A stretch of 64,000 bases of DNA from an uncultured Sutterella sp. (GCA_905213905.1 CAJMKD010000008.1:1-64000); one strand, 5' to 3'. Numbered from the stretch's first letter, positions 1 to 5,950 are shown. The notes: generated by a model from the letters alone, not told the origin. Program-made: numbers and translations.

Positions 1-28
1 CTGATGGAAGGCAGCTACGCCTCGCTGA

Positions 29-463
29 CTGCAATATGAGTTTCGGGTAACATCCCTTTCTACGCTTAGCGCAACGCCTAGAGCGACGGCGAATGCCGAT
101 GTTCTGAAAGCGCTCAACTGGCTGAAAGCGCAGGCACAGAGCGGCACAGGTGATGCCTATGTGACCGACGCATATCGGTCTGGGTCGAGCTGGTACCGCG
201 TTTGGTCGAATGGTCTGATCGAGCAGGGCGGATCGAAAGCCTTGTCAGGACAAGGTACGAAAATATCTTTGGTTCGCTCTTACTCAAGCTCTTCGAGTTA
301 TCAAGTAGTAGTTTCGAAATACTCATCTACAGCAGACACGTCGTGGGGTCCTGCAAATGGCCCCTTACATGTGTCAAACAAATCGACCTCTTCCTTCTAT
401 GTCAATACTCGCGAGGACTACGGATCAAGCATTTATTGCCAGTGGTACGCATTCGGTTACTAA
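29..463 (+). CDS. Phage tail-fibre C-terminal fragment
   Basis: The reading frame is open from about 29 and ends with TAA at 461-463. The protein has the Ser/Tyr-rich end seen in phage tail fibres: a segment with SSWYRVWSNGLIEQGG near the middle, then a beta-rich, serine-rich tail ending YCQWYAFGY. Such C-terminal domains bind host receptors. The N-terminal limit is uncertain: the only standard start in this frame is GTG at 161, while the tail-fibre-like frame extends upstream to a stop at 26-28. The other two forward frames close at 39 and 50. Either a short stand-alone protein starts at 161, or a frameshift joins this part to a longer fibre gene to the left. Function confidence is moderate; start confidence is low. 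Confidence 0.6.
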   Translation: MQYEFRVTSLSTLSATPRATANADVLKALNWLKAQAQSGTGDAYVTDAYRSGSSWYRVWSNGLIEQGGSKALSGQGTKISLVRSYSSSSSYQVVVSKYSSTADTSWGPANGPLHVSNKSTSSFYVNTREDYGSSIYCQWYAFGY

Positions 464-485
464 TGACCGCCACACAAGATTCTGA

Positions 486-509
486 AGCCTCGCAATGCGG
501 GGCTTTTTT
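486..509 (+). terminator. Intrinsic terminator after tail-fibre gene
   Basis: An 8-bp stem (486-493 with 497-504, one G-U pair) with a 3-base loop is followed by a run of T at 504-509. It lies directly after the tail-fibre stop and separates it from the lysis region. Confidence 0.7.
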
Positions 510-522
510 CGTAGGAGGCTCT

Positions 523-708
523 ATGAGCGAAGAAGTCAAGCTAAATGACGAAGAGCGCCAGCCGTGCGAGGTGTACACCAGAGTTATGGGCTATCACCGA
601 CCTACTTCGTTTTTCAATATCGGCAAGAAAGGAGAGTTCGAAGAACGCTTGAATTTCTCCGAACACCCTAAAGGCATCAAGCGCGAGCACAAGAAACCGT
701 CCCTCTGA
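523..708 (+). CDS. Small NrdD C-terminal/glycyl-radical-like phage protein
   Basis: This 61-residue protein starts at ATG 523 behind a good ribosome site (taggaggctct). It reads CEVYTRVMGYHRP at about residues 16-28, followed by FNIGKKGEFEERLNF. This matches the C-terminal end of class III anaerobic ribonucleotide reductase (NrdD), where RVxGY carries the glycyl radical and is followed by an FNxGKxxExxxR segment. Phages often carry such short stand-alone pieces, usually annotated as anaerobic ribonucleoside-triphosphate reductase. No catalytic barrel domain is present. Only one cysteine is seen, so the paired zinc-binding cysteines of full NrdD are missing. A role as a replaceable radical domain, like GrcA/YfiD for pyruvate formate-lyase, is inference. 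Confidence 0.65.
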   Translation: MSEEVKLNDEERQPCEVYTRVMGYHRPTSFFNIGKKGEFEERLNFSEHPKGIKREHKKPSL

Positions 709-728
709 GCAATCAGGGGGATTTTTTT
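701..728 (+). terminator. Intrinsic terminator overlapping the NrdD-like stop
   Basis: An 8-bp stem (701-708 with 713-720) with loop gcaa is followed by seven T at 722-728. The 5' arm is formed by the last codons of the small glycyl-radical-like gene. It can end that transcript before the lysis genes or act as a partial stop. Confidence 0.75.
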
Positions 729-741
729 ATAGGAGGCCGCT

Positions 742-1116
742 ATGGCTGAAAAGACAGTGACGCTAGAAGGTGCTTTGACTGAGCTTGAGGAAGCGCGGTC
801 GGGCGTCGAAGAAGCGCAGAAAGCTTTGACGGACGCTGAGAGCGTCAAGGCGGAGAAAGTCGAGCAGATTAAAACGCTCATCGATGATCTGAAAGCTAAG
901 GCGAAGGAGCTTGGGCTTGAGGTCGTCGCGAACGTCGAGGAAGCGCAGGAAGCCGTATCGCAAAAGCTGGACGAAGCTAAGGAAGAGTGGGCGCAAACCG
1001 CAGCGGAAAATCCGAATGAAGCGCGGCGGCAAGTCCGGCTTGTTTGGGCTGTTATCGGTACCGTCGGCGGCTTTGTTCTCGGCTGCGGCGCGGGCTATCT
1101 GTTTGCATTGATCTAA
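742..1116 (+). CDS. Phage coiled-coil protein with C-terminal membrane anchor
   Basis: This 124-residue protein starts at ATG 742 after AGGAGG. Residues 1-90 are charged, Glu/Ala/Lys-rich and predicted to form a coiled coil. Residues about 100-122 form one hydrophobic segment with glycines (VIGTVGGFVLGCGAGYLFAL). The layout, soluble helices then a C-terminal anchor, resembles the ElaB/YqjD (DUF883) family by shape only; I do not see a diagnostic motif. It sits first in the lysis cassette, 26 bases before the holin-like gene, so a role in lysis timing or membrane association is plausible but not shown. Confidence 0.6.
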   Translation: MAEKTVTLEGALTELEEARSGVEEAQKALTDAESVKAEKVEQIKTLIDDLKAKAKELGLEVVANVEEAQEAVSQKLDEAKEEWAQTAAENPNEARRQVRLVWAVIGTVGGFVLGCGAGYLFALI

Positions 1117-1142
1117 GGCCGTCGGGCCGCTGGGGGTTCGCT

Positions 1143-1535
1143 ATGAGCGAAGAAACCGGGGAATCTGTTCACCGGATTTCCGTCAAAGAGGTCGCGGCGA
1201 GCTTCGGCGGCTCGGCCATGACAGGGGCGGCCAAGGCGTCGCCGGGCGTGGCCGTAGGCGCGGGCGCAGCGGAATTTTTATCGACTAGCGTTCAAGACCT
1301 GATTACATGGGGGACACTCGTTTACATCGTGATGATGATCCTCTATTCCGCGCCAAAAGTTGTCGATGCATTCGACTACTTCCGTAGGCGCTGGAAGGAT
1401 AGAGGCGGACGCGCAGGCGTGCGCGTGACGATCCAGCGAGATCACGACGTGACGGACAAGATTCAAGAGCTGAAGATCAGATCGCTTGAGGCCGAAATCG
1501 AGCGGCTGAAGGAGCAACTGCGAAATGGGCATTAA
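1143..1535 (+). CDS. Putative phage holin-like membrane protein
   Basis: The gene starts at ATG 1143 (MSEETGES). An in-frame start at 1044 would run through the upstream gene and is not favoured. The product has 130 residues, with a soluble N-terminus, one clear transmembrane segment at about residues 58-78 (TLVYIVMMILYS) and a charged C-terminal coiled coil ending EIERLKEQLRNGH. Its position directly before the endolysin, with an 11-base overlap, is that of a holin. The single membrane span and long cytoplasmic-type tail are atypical for the best-known holins, so the call rests mainly on context. Confidence 0.55.
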   Translation: MSEETGESVHRISVKEVAASFGGSAMTGAAKASPGVAVGAGAAEFLSTSVQDLITWGTLVYIVMMILYSAPKVVDAFDYFRRRWKDRGGRAGVRVTIQRDHDVTDKIQELKIRSLEAEIERLKEQLRNGH

Positions 1536-1992
1536 ACAGCGAATCGCAATCGGGGCGCTGTCGCTATCAGCGGCTGGCCTGATCGCCATTACGGGCTATG
1601 AGGGCTACAGCGATACGGCATACATACCGATCAAAGGCGACGTACCTACAGCGGGCTGGGGGCATACCGGAAGCGGCTTAGAGGTCGGGCAGAAGGTGAC
1701 GCCTGATCAAGCTCTGACGTGGCTTAAGGGCGACACGAGCGAAGCAGAAGCAGCCGTGAAGCGTTGCGTAAAAGTACCGCTAAGCCAAGGGGAAATGGAC
1801 GCCTATACGTCCCTAGCTTTCAATATCGGCTCAAACGCTTTCTGTAACTCGACGCTCGTTAAAAAGCTCAATGCAAGCGATTACGCGGGCGCGTGCGAAG
1901 AGATTAGGCGCTGGGTGTACTCGGGCGGCCGGAAGGTGCAGGGACTAGTCAATCGGCGTGAAGCGGAATATCGAATGTGCATAGGGGGTTGA
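1525..1992 (+). CDS. Endolysin, GH24 lysozyme of the SAR (RrrD-like) type
   Basis: This 155-residue muramidase of the phage lysozyme (glycoside hydrolase 24) family cleaves peptidoglycan glycan strands. The N-terminus (residues 5-24) is a weakly hydrophobic Ala/Gly/Ser-rich segment, as in signal-anchor-release endolysins that are exported by the host Sec system and later released from the membrane. The catalytic region reads YEGYSDTAY at 25-33 and KGDVPTAGWGHT at 37-48. The general acid is Glu26, and the Asp/Thr pair is probably Asp39 and Thr42. This gives the E-(GDxPT) layout found in some Burkholderiales phages rather than the usual Glu-x8-Asp-x5-Thr spacing. Four cysteines (59-152 region) may form disulfides. 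It overlaps the holin-like gene by 11 bases. Confidence 0.9.
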   Translation: MGIKQRIAIGALSLSAAGLIAITGYEGYSDTAYIPIKGDVPTAGWGHTGSGLEVGQKVTPDQALTWLKGDTSEAEAAVKRCVKVPLSQGEMDAYTSLAFNIGSNAFCNSTLVKKLNASDYAGACEEIRRWVYSGGRKVQGLVNRREAEYRMCIGG

Positions 1993-1993
1993 G

Positions 1994-2533
1994 ATGATGT
2001 ACCTCAAGTGGGCGGCTCTCGGGCCGCTCTCTCTTTTTATGAGCATCCTAGGCAGACTGCTCGCGCCAGTTCTGCCTTTTTTTGTGCAGGATGATGGCTA
2101 TTTGCCGGATTGGCTTAGCTGGTTTCAGACACCCGACAACGACTGCGACGGAGATAAGGGGCACTGGGAGCGACATCCGGGAACGGACTGGTGGAGCACC
2201 TATAAACGCAGGGTGGCGTGGTTTTGGCGCAATGTTTGCTACGGCTTCGATATTGACGTGTTAGGGGCGAAATGCCGTCTGACTGACACGCTCGAAGTAA
2301 GCGGCGATCCCGATACAGACAACTCTCCGCTTCACAGTGGCTGGTGCTATCGCGAGCTTAAACGCGACGGGAAAGCGATCTACTTTCAGCTTTACTTCGT
2401 CTACGCCTACCCGTGGACGAAGAAGCGCTGCTTGCGCGGAAATCTGGGCTGGAAGCTTTGGGATTTCCCCGAGAAGTACCTTACCTGCCAGTGGACGGGC
2501 ATGGTCAACCCGCTTTTCGGTGCTGAAGAATGA
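1994..2533 (+). CDS. DUF7338-like phage protein
   Basis: This 179-residue protein starts at ATG 1994 directly after the endolysin. It has a hydrophobic N-terminus (residues 1-30, probably one membrane segment or signal) and a Trp/Tyr-rich body with WLSWFQTPDNDCDGD and YGFDIDVLGAK. These segments look like the DUF7338 family of tailed-phage proteins, from memory of family members. Its function is unknown. The stop overlaps the next start as ATGA (2530-2533), so it is translated with the spanin gene as part of the lysis cassette. Confidence 0.7.
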   Translation: MMYLKWAALGPLSLFMSILGRLLAPVLPFFVQDDGYLPDWLSWFQTPDNDCDGDKGHWERHPGTDWWSTYKRRVAWFWRNVCYGFDIDVLGAKCRLTDTLEVSGDPDTDNSPLHSGWCYRELKRDGKAIYFQLYFVYAYPWTKKRCLRGNLGWKLWDFPEKYLTCQWTGMVNPLFGAEE

Positions 2534-2943
2534 CGGTCGAGCGCGTCGTCTGCATCCTCTGCGCGGTCGCGTGCGCAATCGTCGGCTATCTCTTAGGGGC
2601 GTATCGTGGAGAAATCAAGATCAAAGATTTACAGCTTCAGGCCGCCGTGCTTAGAGCCGAGCAGGGGCGGGAAGCCTACGAAAAGCTTTTGGCGGTACAA
2701 GACGCTCTTGAAGCTTCTCGCGCTGATCGTGATCGCGATGCTCGTGAGTATGCTGAGCGGGTGCGTCAGCTCGATGCGGATCGAAAGCGAAAAGCCTCTG
2801 CCGCTCAGTGCCGAGATGAGCGCGCCGCAGTCGCCCGATGCGAAGAGCTTCTCAAAGAGGGTGTCGGATTACTTGGCGAAGGCTCAGGCCTACTTCGCCG
2901 AAACGCCGACCTTCATGACGCAGTGATAAACCTGATAAAATAG
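2530..2943 (+). CDS. Rz-like i-spanin
   Basis: This 137-residue protein has an N-terminal membrane anchor (about residues 6-23) followed by a long charged coiled coil (about 28-110), the shape of Rz inner-membrane spanins. With Rz1 it bridges the inner and outer membranes and completes lysis after the endolysin has cut the wall. It starts in an ATGA overlap with the DUF7338-like gene and contains a second gene in the +1 frame (2606-2926) that encodes a lipoprotein. This nested arrangement is diagnostic of Rz/Rz1 pairs. Cysteines near residues 99 and 109 could give the intermolecular disulfides known for lambda Rz. Confidence 0.85.
   Translation: MTVERVVCILCAVACAIVGYLLGAYRGEIKIKDLQLQAAVLRAEQGREAYEKLLAVQDALEASRADRDRDAREYAERVRQLDADRKRKASAAQCRDERAAVARCEELLKEGVGLLGEGSGLLRRNADLHDAVINLIK
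2606..2926 (+). CDS. Rz1-like o-spanin lipoprotein, nested in Rz
   Basis: The reading frame lies wholly inside Rz in a different frame. It contains a hydrophobic stretch ending in a lipobox (MLSGC, Cys53 if the ATG at 2606 is used). A TTG at 2708 would give an 18-residue lipoprotein signal peptide directly before the lipobox and is the likelier true start. After the Cys, about 53 residues remain, with Ser/Pro/Glu and a short helix-prone end. This size and type fit outer-membrane o-spanins. The first 34 residues from 2606 are not signal-like and are probably untranslated. Confidence 0.75.
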   Translation: MEKSRSKIYSFRPPCLEPSRGGKPTKSFWRYKTLLKLLALIVIAMLVSMLSGCVSSMRIESEKPLPLSAEMSAPQSPDAKSFSKRVSDYLAKAQAYFAETPTFMTQ

Positions 2944-3247
2944 GGAATCTCAAGGGAAGAGATACCGGCGTGCGAATGCAGGCCGCTCTTGAGAGACTAA
3001 TTACGTGGAAAGTTTGAGAGACATATACACGTAAGCTCCGGGAGTCCGTCGCGCCAAGGCGGACTCTCAACAGATTTCGCACCTGCGGCGTAGAGCGCCG
3101 TGGGGCAAAGGTTGCGCGAGAGTATGTATCTGTTGGCTCGGATATTTGGGCGTCCGTCTGTAAACTTCTGCCCTCCACATCGAGCGCAACATCGAAAAAA
3201 GCTTCGATTTAAAGGCCTCCGGTATTGCAGTACCGGGGGCCTTTTCC
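2944..3247 (+). ncRNA. Hairpin-rich non-coding segment after Rz, ending in a terminator
   Basis: No convincing gene is present. The segment holds inverted repeats such as GAGTCCG/CGGACTC (3042-3048 with 3060-3066) and ATCGAA/TTCGAT just before the final terminator at 3211-3247. It may be the 3' untranslated end of the lysis transcript or a separate small RNA. No clear promoter was seen, so an independent RNA is speculative. Confidence 0.3.
3211..3247 (+). terminator. Strong intrinsic terminator of the lysis operon
   Basis: A long stem (3211-3224 with 3231-3244, one G-U pair) has loop ttgcag and a T-rich 3' side. It is the first strong terminator after Rz/Rz1. Confidence 0.85.
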
Positions 3248-3328
3248 GTTTAAAATAGAGGCTCGCAGAGAATTAGCCACAAGCTAAATCTCCTTACTCG
3301 CCATCGGCCGCCGTAGCGGTACGAGCAG

Positions 3329-3363
3329 AAACCGCGCTGTACCAACAAGGAGCGCGGTTTTTT
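3329..3363 (+). terminator. Second intrinsic terminator in the prophage gap
   Basis: A 10-bp perfect stem (3329-3338 with 3351-3360) is followed by a T run to 3363. It lies about 85 bases after the previous terminator with no gene between, so it either backs up the first terminator or ends a short RNA from about 3250. Confidence 0.8.
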
Positions 3364-3399
3364 GTTGCATGCAATTTTTGCACATACAAAATCTAGGTT

Positions 3400-3428
3400 T
3401 TCACGTCGTAGCGTGCTAAACTTAGTAT
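3400..3428 (+). promoter_or_regulatory. Candidate promoter of the structured RNA
   Basis: TTCACG (3400-3405) and TAGTAT (3423-3428) are separated by 17 bases. Each matches four of six sigma70 consensus positions. The predicted start (about 3435) falls just before the first helix of the candidate RNA. Confidence 0.35.
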
Positions 3429-3434
3429 TTCCCT

Positions 3435-3865
3435 TCCGAGAAGCAGATAGAGGCCAAAGAGCGGATCGCGTCCGCTTCTCACTGCTTCGCTAAGGCGTCG
3501 GGTAGCGCCCGGCGGTGGATAAATCCCGGGGGAGCCAGTTTCGTGCGCTGTTCGATTCAGAAAAACTTTCTGAGTTTTGCAGTACAGAGCGTTTAGAGTT
3601 GCCGCTTTAAACGCTCCCCCATTAAGAACCTGCGTAGTAGAGATGCGCGGGGGCTAACAAAATCGACCTCGCACAGGCTTCGTTTTAGCGACTGAAGGCC
3701 AAGGCCGTTAGATCGCCTCTTTATGGGGCGGCGCGAACTGCTACCCGCGAGGTCTTCTATACGGATCACGCTGAAAAGCACCCCAAAGATCGGCGGGTCG
3801 CAAAAGGCTGATCCATACCTACGAAAGAACCCCGTCGGGCATTGCGCTCGGCGGGGATTTTTTTT
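3435..3865 (+). ncRNA. Candidate large structured prophage RNA
   Basis: About 430 bases have no credible gene but many complementary segments. GAGAAG/CTTCTC (3438-3443 with 3475-3480) encloses GCGGA/TCCGC. CGTCGGG/CCCGGCG forms a hairpin with loop tagcg near 3497-3515. TCAGAAA/TTTCTGA (3557-3563 with 3567-3573) and GAGCGTTTA/TAAACGCTC (3587-3595 with 3608-3616) are perfect hairpins. GACCTCGC/GCGAGGTC (3665-3672 with 3747-3754) is an 8-bp long-range helix closing a multibranch region. GGGGGAGC (3528-3535) can also pair with GCTCCCCC (3613-3620), which competes with the 3587-3616 hairpin. The block ends in an 11-bp terminator and has a plausible promoter at 3400-3428. I do not recognise tmRNA, RNase P, 6S or a known riboswitch. 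Large ornate prophage RNAs such as GOLLD and ROOL are the closest concept, not a match. Confidence 0.45.
3830..3865 (+). terminator. Intrinsic terminator of the candidate RNA
   Basis: An 11-bp stem (3830-3840 with 3846-3856, G-U pairs included) with loop attgc is followed by eight T at 3858-3865. It faces the end of the minus-strand gene at 3872. Confidence 0.85.
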
Positions 3866-3871
3866 GTGCCT

Positions 3872-4285
3872 TTATTCTTCGTCAGCGGAGGCTGCTTCTT
3901 CTGCGAGGGCAGCTTCAACTTCGGGCTTGCACTGGAGCCAGTACTGGCGTCCCCAGTCTTTAACGTCGGACCCCGTCACTTCGATGGTTTCACCGTAGGT
4001 CCAGGGGCAGCACCAAGGGCAGGGATTTTCGCCGCCTGCGTCATCAGTCACGCCGCCCGCTTCTTCCCAACCTTCGATGAAGGCGTCCTGCTCTTCTTCC
4101 GTGAATCGCGTTGTGTCGATCGTCGTCGTCATTTTCTTGTCCCCTATCGCTTTGATCTGATCTTGTATCCACTTGGAGCCGCCCATCAGGCGGAGCATCC
4201 GCATCTCTTCGTCTGTCAGCCGGATCTTGAAGTACTTCCGACTGCTTGCCGGTCGTCCGGCTCCTTCTCTAGCACCGCCTCTCAT
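3872..4285 (-). CDS. Small prophage protein with ribbon-helix-helix-like N-terminus
   Basis: The start is ATG at 4285, preceded by GGAGG and a sigma70-like promoter. Longer upstream in-frame starts are not needed. The 137-residue product begins GGAREGAGRPASSRKYF, a basic Gly/Arg-rich motif common in phage DNA-binding proteins, followed by KIRLTDEEMRMLRLMGGSKW, which resembles a ribbon-helix-helix segment. The second half is acidic and carries a Cys cluster (CPWCC, near residue 88) and a very acidic tail. It may regulate the prophage or assist excision because it lies beside the integrase, but neither role can be shown. Confidence 0.6.
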   Translation of the reverse strand: MRGGAREGAGRPASSRKYFKIRLTDEEMRMLRLMGGSKWIQDQIKAIGDKKMTTTIDTTRFTEEEQDAFIEGWEEAGGVTDDAGGENPCPWCCPWTYGETIEVTGSDVKDWGRQYWLQCKPEVEAALAEEAASADEE

Positions 4286-4312
4286 CGTGGCCTCCTTGCT
4301 TTCGATGATTGA

Positions 4313-4341
4313 ATCATATACCCATAACAATCGAATAACAA
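4313..4341 (-). promoter_or_regulatory. Promoter of the ribbon-helix-helix-like gene
   Basis: On the minus strand TTGTTA (4336-4341) and TATGAT (4313-4318) are exactly 17 bases apart, about 28 bases before the start codon. The DNA here is AT-rich and contains repeated taacaat/atatgggcatat segments that could bind a repressor. Confidence 0.6.
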
Positions 4342-4379
4342 TAGATTGATATGGGCATATCAAACATATTTGTCCGAAA

Positions 4380-5579
4380 TCAAATTTCAGGAGCCAGCAT
4401 CAGGATGGCATCAGCCCATTGCTGCATGACAGGTCTGCGCTGCTCGAGCAGATCGCTTCGCTGGTATGCACGGACGACCTTCGAGTCGGGGACGTGAGCA
4501 AGCGCTCGCTCAGAGAGAGAGGTGTGGATGAGGTTCTCTTCGCACCAGTCGCGGAAGGTGCTTCGGCAGCCGTGCATTGTGTAGTCCTCGCCGGTCACGT
4601 CGCGCAGCATCTTTCGCGGGGCATCGATCGCCATAGCTTTGTGACTTCGCGGGGACGGGAAGACGAAGTCATCTGGGGAAGCTGCTTCTGGTCGAACTGA
4701 CATCAGAATCTCGGCCGCCTGGGAAGATAGCGGCACACGATGCTCAAGTCCGGCTTTCATGCGGGCGGCTGGAATCGTCCAGACCTTGGCGTCGAAGTCG
4801 ATTTCTCCCCACTTAGCGCCTAAGAACTCTTGCGCTCTGGCGGCCGTCAGGATGCCGAAGCAGATGGCGCGAAAGCCTATCGTCTGCTTGGCGTAGAGCT
4901 GCGGGAAGACCTTCTGCATCATCTCGAAGGACAGCGCTCGGTGATGCTTCTCTTTATGGATTTTGGTTTCTTGAGGCAGGAAGGGGGATAAGTTGCCTTT
5001 CCATGTGGCGGGATTCAAGCCGGTGATGTATCCCTTTGCGCGGGCGTACTCGAAGATAGCCTCGAGGCGGCCTCGAAGCCGGACTGCAGTTTCGGTCTTT
5101 GTCTCCCATATCGGCTTGAGTGCCGCGAGAACGTCGTCGCGCGTCACCTTGTCTATCGGCTTCGATCCGAAGACAGGCGTGGCATAGGTGCTGACGGTGG
5201 ATGTCCACTGGGCCGCGTGCTTCTCGCTCTTCCACTTCCGGACTTCGCGGAAGTTCTCGATGGCCTCCTGTGCGCAGGACGCGAAGGTCGGCATGACTGC
5301 CTCATCCTTCTTGCGAGGATCGATGCCCTGGGCGATGAGCGATCTCGCTCGGTCGGCAAGAGTCTTCGCCATAGCCAGGGTGATGTCCGGAGGCGAGCCG
5401 AAGTTATAGTCGCATCGCTTGCCGTCAAGCATGAACCGAAGCACCCAGTATCGTGCACCTGACGGCTTGACGCGCAGATGCAGACCGCGCTCAATACCGT
5501 GCCGACCCGTCGGCAGACTCATGCAATTCTTTGCTGTGACCTTTTCACTCATCTTCCGTGCCCACATTTGTGCCCACAC
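4380..5579 (-). CDS. int: Prophage tyrosine integrase, P4 type
   Basis: This site-specific recombinase inserts and excises the prophage at the adjacent tRNA-Ser gene. From the first ATG it has 399 residues, but a start at the tenth codon (MSEKV, 5552) fits the family better. The N-terminal DUF4102-type arm-binding domain (about 15-100) contains GLHLRVKPSGARYWVLRF. A core-binding domain (about 105-185) and the catalytic domain follow. Catalytic residues are visible: Arg248 (TAARAQE), Lys275, His336/Arg339 (HGCR), His362 (LAHVP) and Tyr372 (RAYQRSD). It is transcribed away from the tRNA, whose 3' end is about 130 bases upstream of its start. Confidence 0.93.
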   Translation of the reverse strand: MWAQMWARKMSEKVTAKNCMSLPTGRHGIERGLHLRVKPSGARYWVLRFMLDGKRCDYNFGSPPDITLAMAKTLADRARSLIAQGIDPRKKDEAVMPTFASCAQEAIENFREVRKWKSEKHAAQWTSTVSTYATPVFGSKPIDKVTRDDVLAALKPIWETKTETAVRLRGRLEAIFEYARAKGYITGLNPATWKGNLSPFLPQETKIHKEKHHRALSFEMMQKVFPQLYAKQTIGFRAICFGILTAARAQEFLGAKWGEIDFDAKVWTIPAARMKAGLEHRVPLSSQAAEILMSVRPEAASPDDFVFPSPRSHKAMAIDAPRKMLRDVTGEDYTMHGCRSTFRDWCEENLIHTSLSERALAHVPDSKVVRAYQRSDLLEQRRPVMQQWADAILMLAPEI

Positions 5580-5674
5580 TTAGGATGCCATAATGTTCTG
5601 AAATCTGCGCGGAACGTTCAGACAAATGCAAAGGAAATTACTTGGAAATGCTAGAGCCGCAGACGATAGGCAAG

Positions 5675-5705
5675 AAAAAAGCCAGAAGCATCAAGTACTT
5701 CTGGC
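5675..5705 (-). terminator. Terminator of tRNA-Ser
   Basis: On the minus strand GCCAGAAG/CTTCTGGC (5698-5705 with 5681-5688) is followed by six U. It lies about 10 bases beyond the CCA end of tRNA-Ser. Confidence 0.8.
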
Positions 5706-5713
5706 TGGTATCT

Positions 5714-5804
5714 TGGCGGAAGGAGAGGGATTCGAACCCTCGATACGGAATCTCCGTATGCCGCCTTTCCAGGGCGGTACAATCAACCACTCTGCCATCC
5801 TTCC
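5714..5804 (-). tRNA. tRNA-Ser(GGA)
   Basis: The 91-base minus-strand gene has an acceptor stem GGAAGGA/TCCTTCC, discriminator G and an encoded CCA at 5714-5716. The anticodon loop is CTGGAAA between CCGCC and GGCGG, giving anticodon GGA. A long variable arm (TACGGAGATTCCGTA) and a T arm with GGTTCGAATCC confirm a class II serine tRNA. It is the probable integration site of the prophage on its 3' side. Confidence 0.95.
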
Positions 5805-5887
5805 GTGGATGTTTCCTGAGCATCACAACGCGTCCCGGGTGGAGGCTCGCGATGCTTAGGGAGAGGCTCCCCGCTCAAGAGAAGCGA

Positions 5888-5916
5888 ACTATATCAGATA
5901 AATTTGAATCTGTCAC
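5888..5916 (-). promoter_or_regulatory. Promoter of tRNA-Ser
   Basis: On the minus strand GTGACA (5911-5916) and TATAGT (5888-5893) have a 17-base spacer; each differs from consensus at one position. It lies about 85 bases before the mature tRNA. Confidence 0.7.
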
Positions 5917-5950
5917 TATTTTCTGAATAAAAAAGTCAAAATAATTCGTC

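Larger units (their letters stand above)
1..5714. mobile_element. Right end of an integrated prophage (partial)
   Basis: The block runs from a tail-fibre C-terminus through a lysis cassette to a minus-strand P4-type integrase that ends next to the 3' end of a tRNA-Ser gene. This is the classic layout of a temperate phage integrated into the 3' end of a tRNA. The integrase lies directly beside the tRNA and everything to its left is phage-like, whereas ordinary chromosomal genes start at 5951. The left attachment site lies outside the window, so the att core cannot be defined; it is expected to match part of the tRNA 3' half (about 5714-5760). Structural and replication genes must lie further left. 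Confidence 0.8.

Noticed and set aside
1..3871. Diversity-generating retroelement suggested by a tail-fibre end next to structured non-coding DNA
   Set aside because: No reverse transcriptase gene lies in the window and no template/variable repeat pair was seen.
3364..3871. tmRNA, RNase P RNA or 6S RNA in the prophage gap
   Set aside because: The conserved ends of tmRNA, the GAGGAAAGTC core of RNase P RNA and the long open 6S helix are not present.
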